Source of the DNA: Trichaptum fuscoviolaceum | Lineage: Eukaryota; Basidiomycota; Agaricomycetes; Hymenochaetales; Trichaptaceae | Assembly (NCBI GenBank): GCA_910574455.1 | Contig: CAJSYZ010000005.1 | Coordinates: 3,410,001 to 3,474,000, forward strand | Direction of reading: 5' to 3' | Length of the DNA: 64,000 nucleotides | Shown here: positions 57,184 to 64,000 of the stretch, one piece after another | How positions within the stretch are numbered: position 1 is the stretch's first letter | Layout: the number at the start of each line of letters is the position of its first letter | Program-made: the position numbers and the translations under genes | The notes under the pieces: generated by a model | What the model was told of the DNA's origin: nothing | Databases searched by the model: none | The model's input: only the letters and a program-made list of their open reading frames with translations

Positions 57184-60100
57184 CTACCCTGCTTGGCTCT
57201 TTTGCCACTCTAGAAACTCCTGGTGTGCCTTGGTCTGTGCTGCATGCTCTTTCTGTACCTTCTTTGCAGCATTTTTGCTTAGTTGCTTGCCCTCTCCGTC
57301 CGTCAGTGGTATACCTGCACTATCCCAACTTCCATACATGACTTCTGATACGATGGGAGGTTTGAACATCTCGGACGGTGGTACTCGGCCCTTCTCAAGC
57401 TTGACAAGACGCTTCTGGCGCTCAGCTTCGATCTGAGCCGCTCTTTTCGCTGCTTTCGCGTCCGCTAGTGCCCGCTTCTCCTCCCGAGCTCTAAGAAGTT
57501 GGGCAGGATCGACGAGTTTCACCAAGGCCTTTCCATCTACAGACACGAATAGGATATTAGCGAAGATCGAGCACCTGTAATTCGATCAAATAAACGCCAA
57601 GTTGAGGCAGCCGTACCTTCCTGATCATCCAGCGCCACACCGAGGGGGACAAGATCAACATCTCGTAACTGGTCGGATAGCTTGAGGATATTCCTCAGAG
57701 CATCTTCCCCTCCATCAATCGCGATACGACGGACACCGTCGCGGAAGGACGATAGCACCCGGAGATAAGGCATAAGCACCTCGTCTCTCTGTAATTGAAA
57801 TGGCAAAGGATAAAACATTAACATGATGTCTAGCGAATGCCAGCCTATAATTTCGTTATTAGATTGACGTACATTTACCGTGCCTTGTTCTCTTTCTTCG
57901 CCCCAACCAATCTCAGATTCCGCATTCCTGCTGCCACCTTCTCCGAGGCCTAGCATACGTAGCATCTTGCCCACCCACCGGCCGATACGCTCGACAACTC
58001 CAGCATTGAGATTCCGACCTTGTGAATTGATATACACATTCGTGCGGGAGACGATCTTCAGAAGGACCTCTAGCGCAAGGGGGGTATTGAAAGAATCACA
58101 GAGAGCAGCGCGGAAAGAGGATTGAGTTTCATGGAACCTGCAGAAGCACCGAAGAGTAGCGACGATAACATCATAAGAAGCACAGAAATGACATGCGAGA
58201 AGAACGATCAGAAGCAGTCAGATGCCATGAGCATATCCGTTTATGAAGAACCTCACTTACGCATCTTGGAGTTCTCGTTCGAGCGTTCCATATCGGTGCT
58301 GAGCGTCCCTTGATGTGCCTTCTACATTAGCAAGGAGTATTGCTTTGACGTTGGCGAAGAAGTTCTGTGAACAGAATTAAGAGTTGCGGAATTCGCATGC
58401 CAAAGAGCCGGATTATATAACGAGAGCGCGGATTGCAAACATAGAGCGGTGAGCTTTGCGTTACGCTGGGACGGAAGGCTCGTACGTACGTTCAGGGTCG
58501 CTTCAATGTTGCGGACCTCCCCCGTCATAAGACTGTCAGTAAAGTCAACTTTTGAGTTCCATAGTTGCGTTAGAAACGCTAGGCGCATTTGACGCGCACT
58601 ATATTTCTGTAGGATCTCCTGTGGAGGGAAAGCCGGGTATCCGGGAAAAGATACATCGCGGACATCGCATCATTTGAATCCGGCGTGAGGCGTGATGAGG
58701 GGAGCAGGGGACAGCGGCAAACCGGGCACACAACCAATGTCAAGATTTAGTTTAATGAGACGCTCTCAGACGAGTGAACTCACGTCGATGGTGATGAAAT
58801 TCTTGAGGGATTTGCTCATCTTCAGACCCTCAATGTGAAGATGACCAGTGTGCAGGAAATAGTTCACCCATTGCCCGCAGTTATGGTATGCCTACATCAG
58901 TAAACAACCAGGGCACGGAGCCGCATGTTGGGCGTTCGTCAGTACAAAGCACCATGTGTTGCCCATATGACGTAAAACATCTACGGGGATCCATACATTT
59001 CGGGTAGACTGAACTCACCTCAGACTGTGCCATTTCATTGTCATGATGGGGGAAAGCTAAGTCGACGCCACCTGAGTGAATGTCCATATTGTCCCCGAAG
59101 ATAGCGGAGGCCATGACAGAGCACTCGATGTGCCATCCAGGCCGTCCGTTCCCCCACGGCGACGGCCATGAGGGTTCACCGGGTTTTGACCTCTTCCAAA
59201 GGGCAAAGTCACTCTTTGAGCGCTGGCCTACAGCTTTCGGTGCGAGCACCCCTACGCAGAGTGAACGCATGAACGCAATTAATCAGATGGCAGACTAACA
59301 TGAAACGCGGTTGCGTAAACCTACCTTCGCCCTCGTCGAGAAGCTCGCGATTACCTTTGTTTCCTGGCTGGAGCTTGGGGTACGTATGACCTCCTGGACC
59401 TTCAAAGGCATCCGTATCGAAGTAGACACTACCCTCAGACTCATACGCGAATCCGTTCTCGATAATTCTCTCCACAAACTGCACAATCTCCGGAACGTAT
59501 TCAGTTACACGTGTCAGTGTATCAGGGGGTAAAACACGAAGGCGAGCCATGTCCTTGAAGAATTCGCCCTCCCAGTACTGAGCGAGTGCCCTCGATAGCG
59601 CGGGATCAGTGAGTTCGTCACCATACTATGAGTTCTGGTAATTTAGGGAAGCTTTGGGGGTGATAAATGTACTATGTGGCAGACCTTTTTATCCAAAGAT
59701 TTGGCAAGTACGTCCTGGGAGTCATCTATCAATTTCTTTGCGCTCTCACTTGACGTATCCCCTTTCTCCAGCGACGCTCTAGCCACTTTTAAGGCATCTT
59801 CAGTTTTTGCCTATGACACGGACCACGCCATTCCATAGTCAGAACAGATATTTGATCATCTTTTATTCGTGTAGAGAGCTTACCAGTGCCTTAAGGTGCA
59901 TGTCAAATTTCTCATCCTTTTTTATCACCTCCGCCTTCCAAGCAGCGTCTCGCGAATTTTCCAGTACGCGAATCCACGCTGCCGGTTCAGACCCCTCTGT
60001 TATTTGCTCACCCTCTGCGAGACATTTTGACAGCTGTGAGCGAACGTATATTCGCCAAGCTTCTTCAGTCTCGGCGACGATCTGCGGCGTCAGCGCTGTC

Positions 60101-60603
60101 GCCTGATCACGGAACTTATCCATGAGATGGTTTTCTCGCGAGCGCCGGATGATCTGCGAAGTGTGCTGAATCGATCGAGGCATAATAGACATGACTTGAA
60201 TACTTGACACACCTTATCATCGATATCTGTTATGTTCATAACAAAATGAACATCATAACCGAAGTAGTCCACTAGTATACGTCGTAGTATGTCCTGCGTC
60301 ATGTAGTTTCTACGAATGATTCATGAACAAGGTTTGTACTCGTTGACAAAACATAGATCATACCTGGCGTGACCCATGTGAGATGAATCGTACACTGTAG
60401 GTCCACAATTGTACCATTTTACATGACGACCATTTCTCGGAATGAATTCAGTCTGATGGTTCGAGTAAGACGTCGAAATTTGTTGTACAGCCCAATAACA
60501 ATATGACCTTGGACTTGGTGAGCGAATTGTACACTCGCAGGATAGGTTCTTCGGTTAGTGCTTGTCTCGATGGAGCTGTCCAAGCTGGCTGCTGACCAGA
60601 CAT
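57184..60603 (-). CDS. Cysteinyl-tRNA synthetase
   Basis: Class Ia enzyme that charges tRNA-Cys with cysteine using ATP. About a dozen exons splice in phase to an intact eukaryotic-type protein. Seen in order: [33 protein letters not shown] (first zinc cysteine and the HMGH form of the HIGH motif), [20 protein letters not shown], a eukaryote-specific insertion, [17 protein letters not shown] and [35 protein letters not shown] (second zinc cysteine), [12 protein letters not shown] (zinc His/Glu), [29 protein letters not shown], then the anticodon-binding helical region and a Lys/Glu-rich C-terminal tail ending [15 protein letters not shown]. All catalytic and zinc residues are present. The ATG at 60603 is followed by a short first exon whose intron joins in phase to [16 protein letters not shown]. 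There is no obvious mitochondrial presequence. Confidence 0.94.
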
Positions 60604-61064
60604 TCTGCGAGCGATCAGATATGAATGTCGTCGTCCCAAAGCTCTCTGGAAGGTGAAGGTACGAGGGAAACCGGAGAGCATACAACTCGTCGACACAAGG
60701 CAGCGCTGTCAATGAATGACTCGTACCTTTATTCTTGTCACTGACACACTGCCAGAAGTTGCTGCTGAATAAGCATGAAGTTATGTAACCTTTGGCTTTT
60801 CGTCGGAAATTCTTGCGGTGATCGACACAACTTTTACATTTCGCAACCTAAGAACAAGAACTCACCAAAGACGAGCCAAACTCCAGAGTTCCTACTGATA
60901 AAAGGATGAGATTGATACAAATCGCGATGAATCATAATCACAAATGCTTCCAGTCACAGGGCCAGACTCAGGAATTCAGATAATTACTTTACTTACTAGT
61001 ATCGGTGAAAGGTTATCTCACATCAAGAACAGGGTTGAGACAACGACATCAATGTATACTACCT
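60604..61064. other. Intergenic between CysRS and fRMsr
   Basis: This 461-base spacer contains the CysRS promoter and the fRMsr 3' end. No gene, repeat or clear TATA box was seen. Confidence 0.6.
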
Positions 61065-61792
61065 CTACCATCTACACGAATCCACTAAAAGTTTAGCTAT
61101 TCGCTCAAGTCCAGTTTGGTCATCGGTGTCGAACCCATTCAATGCAAGACAGTCGAGGTCCAGAACGCCGATACTCTGTCCATCGAGCAGCAAAGGACAT
61201 ACTATCTCGCTCCTTGTATCCCCATCACAAGCTATGTGGCCCGGGTAGCTGGTAACATCCGGGACGACTATCGTATGTGCCGTTGTATATGCATCTGCGC
61301 ATACGCCTCGCGCTTTAGCGGGAGCGACAGGGATAAATTGACAAGCAGGACGGCCGCAGAAAGGCCCCAGCAGAAGAGTCTCGTTCCGATTAGCTCTCTT
61401 CCCTTCCTTCGTTAACGTCAATGTGGGAGTAGGAAACAGAGATGCGTCCAGATAAAAGCCTAGCTCAATCCGTCAGAATGCACGGATGCAGAAGGGATAG
61501 AGTTTAGTTGGATTTGAACTGTTCTTACCACACCAATTGACGGCCTTATCGTCATTCCCATAGAACGGTTCAAAAGAAAGGAGTGAGCTGTAGATCAAAG
61601 ATGAAGCATTTGCACAGTTGGAAACCTTGTGTAGTATAATCAATTCAATAAGTCCCAATACGCAGAATGCTTTCCGCATACCCAGTTTGTCTGCCCTTCT
61701 AATAGTGCCTGTAGTTGCAGATAGACGTGCTCCCAGAATTGTGCCTTTGATTTTATATCAGAGGGCAGATGGGACGAGTCCGCATGCGTCAT
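61065..61792 (-). CDS. Free methionine-(R)-sulfoxide reductase, GAF domain
   Basis: Antioxidant enzyme (fRMsr, yeast YKL069W type) that reduces free methionine-R-sulfoxide using three cysteines on a GAF fold. Three exons give about 187 residues, the normal length. Seen: MTHADSSHLPSDIKSKAQF, LQALLEGQTNW, NCANASSLIYSSLL, the aromatic VNWCGFYLD, LLLGPFCGRPACQFIPVA with the first two family cysteines, RGVCADAYTT with the third, VVPDVTSYPGHIACDGDTRS, and IGVLDLDCLALNGFDTDDQ. All catalytic positions are present. The introns (a GTATGC donor after TNW and GTAAGA after WCG) are in phase. The start at 61792 gives the compact family N-terminus; an in-frame extension up to 61876 is hydrophobic and less likely. 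The gene is divergent from the GLTP gene across 184 bp. Confidence 0.93.
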
Positions 61793-61976
61793 GGATGTGT
61801 GTTGAAAGACAGACACTGAGACAGTTTGTGCTGAGTTGGCTGAAGCAATCAAAAGATTAGTCAGCATTAAAGTCATCCTTAAACGATCAGATTAGATTAC
61901 TGAAGACTCCGGATAAAGCCTGAGAGCTGATTGTGGATTGGGTCGTTCCACACGTTCATCTCTATCAGCAACCATC
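61793..61976. promoter_or_regulatory. Short divergent promoter between fRMsr and GLTP
   Basis: Only 184 bases separate the two start codons on opposite strands, so the genes must share or overlap promoter elements and 5' leaders. No TATA box is obvious in either direction. Confidence 0.5.
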
Positions 61977-62862
61977 ATGGCCCCTTACTTTCGTCAAGTT
62001 AAAGTATTTGTATCCTCTCTGATTATTATGCAGCATCTCAGATCTTTCAAAAGTCTTTTGCAGATGTACCCCAGACCGACGCTGGCGTCGATACTCTGGC
62101 TTTCTTAGAAGCAGCTAAGGGCGTTGTTGGAATATTTGGCACGTACCAACAGATTCCGAGGGATTTTCCGAAAATGTTGCTTATGTCCGTGTATTTTACA
62201 GATCTTCTCGAATCGAAAGTACTTGGAGTGGTTTCAAACGATATAAGCGGGAATATAACTGTGAGTTACATCGCCCTGTTGTCTCAACTTCATTCCATAC
62301 TCGGCATAACTCGCTAATACACACACACAAACCGCATCATCCTCGTACATCAGAAAGTTCGTGCTCGCTATGATGCTGCACCTAGCCTGTCCCAAACCCT
62401 GGAGGAACTTGTGAAGAACGAGATGGCCGAGAAGAAAAGCACAGCGACGCAAGGCCTTCTGTGGCTAACTCGTGGTCTCTCGTTCACGTGTAAAGCACTG
62501 CAGGCGACTCAGAAAGACAAAGACATAGAGTTATCTGTGGCGTTCCAGAACGCATATGGCGTCACCCTTAAAGAGTACCATAATTTCATTGTCAAGCAGG
62601 TTTTTAATGTGAGTACTCCCCTGTTTCCATGGCTGTTCTTTCTAAAGCAGGAATTGTTGGATGTATGCACTAGACTGCGATGAAGGCGTGCCCCTACCGC
62701 ACTGTGCTGTACACGAAGCTTAAGGAAGACAAGGATGGCGGAGAGCCTGAGTCGCAAGAAGAACTCGATAGGCTGCTAGATGAGTGGCTGGCCGCACTGG
62801 ATCAAATCTTGGCCAAAATTAACGCATTCTACGACGCGAATAACTTCAAGAAGGGCCTGTGA
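61977..62862 (+). CDS. Glycolipid transfer protein (GLTP domain)
   Basis: Cytosolic carrier that moves glycosphingolipids between membranes. Five exons give about 200 residues, a normal single-domain length. Seen: MAPYFRQVK, SFADVPQTDAGVDTLAFLEA, LESKVLGVVSNDISGNITKV with the sugar-headgroup Asp, Asn and Lys of the family (D..GN..K), GLLWLTRGLSFTCKALQ with the stacking Trp, AYGVTLKEYHNFIVKQVFN with the conserved His, and a C-terminal helix ending FYDANNFKKGL. Two introns are unusual: the first is only 38 nt (62004-62041), and the second (62139-62201) must use a GC donor (G/GCACGT) to keep the frame GIF-DLLES. Otherwise the gene is intact. ATG context is good (ACCATCATGG). Confidence 0.92.
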
Positions 62863-64000
62863 CCACCGCATGACCTGGGTAAAGCTACCCTTGTCTGTAC
62901 TTTTAGCATGTATACATCCGGGTGTCAGAGATTCAGAAAGCATAGCTGTCCGAAGGAAACCCCTGCACGACCTTTGCCTTGGTTCGCTTGTATTCTGAAA
63001 ATAAACCGTGGTTCCTTACGGGTGTGTTGTGGATGATTTCCAGCTACCAGATGATCGGGAACTCGTGATCCATGAGAGTCTTCTGAATGTGCAACAGTAG
63101 CTAACTTCTCTGATGGTGGCGTCGATTTATCTCACTTCAGAAATTATCCCGACACTCGTGGACCACAGCGCGTCCCCATCTGACGTCGTTGTGCAACTGT
63201 CTTGCTAAGAGACCTTCAGGAGCCGTACAAGCGTGGTTGCGTTCGTGATAGCACTCATTGAGCCTTTTCGAACGCTGTCTTCATATATTATAGTACATAT
63301 ACAGTCGTATGGATGTGTGGACATAGATCGCGGGTTTTCTAGATGAGAAGCTTCATATACAATTGTCCTCCGTTACTAAGAAAAAAGCTATAAGATAACT
63401 GAAGTTAGACTCACCCCAGTTCCTAATGAATCGCGCCGCTTCTGATTGCTATACTTAGCTCCTCCTTACATTATGCTTCCGGGACATGTAACTAAATCTT
63501 CGCAGTTAGAATATCGGTACTTCGTGAGATTGTACCCGATGGAACATACCTTACTTGAAAAAACTCGTACTGGCACGAGGCTTGCACAGTATCTTTCCAC
63601 CGAACAGCCCCTGCGATCAAAACAGATACACCATCACCTGCTTGACAGCAGAAGCCGAAGCACTTGGAACTTCACAGACCATCTTCCGGGCGTGGACTCG
63701 TTGGAAACGACAATGCCACGGGAACCCGAGATTGTTAGAAGATAACAGCATACCCAAAGAGACCTTCCAAGTTTTGTAGATGACCTACTGCCTCGCCTGA
63801 CACGTCATGTGAGAATTAGGGCTCAAATGTTAAGCTCTGAGAGAAAGAGTTACCCTTTAGCCTTCCGCTGTCCCGTTTGACAAGCATTCGGATCGATCGT
63901 CGTTTTCCACCCTTGTGGGGAGAAACGCAGGATCCAGTCACCCGGTGTCTCGACAACCGTAAGACCGATGATTCGTTATCGCATGATGCGGAAGTCGAAG
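62863..64000. other. Right edge, no resolved gene
   Basis: No complete gene. On the minus strand near 63865-63955 a frame reads GDWILRFSPQGWKTTIDPNA and ends in a possible donor (GGTAAC). Farther down, near 63660-63740, a frame LGFPWHCRFQRVHARKM occurs. These may be 3' exons of a gene entering from beyond the window, but the frames are blocked by stops on both sides and could not be joined. No repeats were seen. Confidence 0.4.

Noticed and set aside
63440..63780. Plus-strand 99- and 74-codon frames near the right edge
   Set aside because: They overlap a minus-strand region with possible exon remnants and have no motif or splice partners.

Overview
The window is nuclear DNA of a filamentous basidiomycete, most likely an agaricomycete. 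This rests on many short GT-AG introns (mostly 44-65 nt) that interrupt nearly every gene, TATA boxes 70-200 nt upstream of several starts, and a gene set of fungal transcription factors (WOPR, Zn2Cys6), SAGA and TFIIA subunits, a P450 and a fungal-type acetoacetyl-CoA synthetase. No rRNA, tRNA, CRISPR array, phage gene or intact transposon was recognised. Gene models below were spliced by eye from reading frames and splice-site phase, without transcripts.

Layout. Positions 1-18 kb are gene-poor and repeat-rich. They hold two very small Zn2Cys6 zinc-cluster proteins that are clearly related to each other (2487-2830 on + and 15814-16316 on -) and one GC-rich gene for a membrane-anchored glutaredoxin-like protein that has lost the active-site cysteines (8396-10451, -). 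From 18 to 41 kb genes are dense: an intact cytochrome P450 (+), a large Ser-rich protein of unknown function (-), a small unrecognised gene (28779-29199, +), acetoacetyl-CoA synthetase (-), a dual-specificity phosphatase (+), the SAGA adaptor ADA2 (+), a membrane-anchored cysteine-synthase-like PLP enzyme (-) and the TFIIA large subunit TOA1 (+). From 41 to 57 kb the sequence is sparse again apart from two WOPR (Gti1/Pac2/Wor1-type) transcription factors on the same strand (45760-47648 and 53704-54854). The right end carries cysteinyl-tRNA synthetase (-), a GAF-type free methionine-R-sulfoxide reductase (-) and a glycolipid transfer protein (+).

How the parts relate. Most neighbours are unrelated housekeeping or regulatory genes, as is usual in fungal genomes. 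Two divergent pairs share short promoters: cysteine-synthase-like/TOA1 (about 550 bp) and fRMsr/GLTP (about 185 bp). Three genes touch cysteine or methionine chemistry (the PLP enzyme, CysRS, fRMsr), but they are 20 kb apart and nothing shows that they are co-regulated. The observations best worth following are the mini zinc-cluster family with conserved intron positions, the tandem WOPR pair with a shared C-terminal motif, and the cysteine-less glutaredoxin fold.
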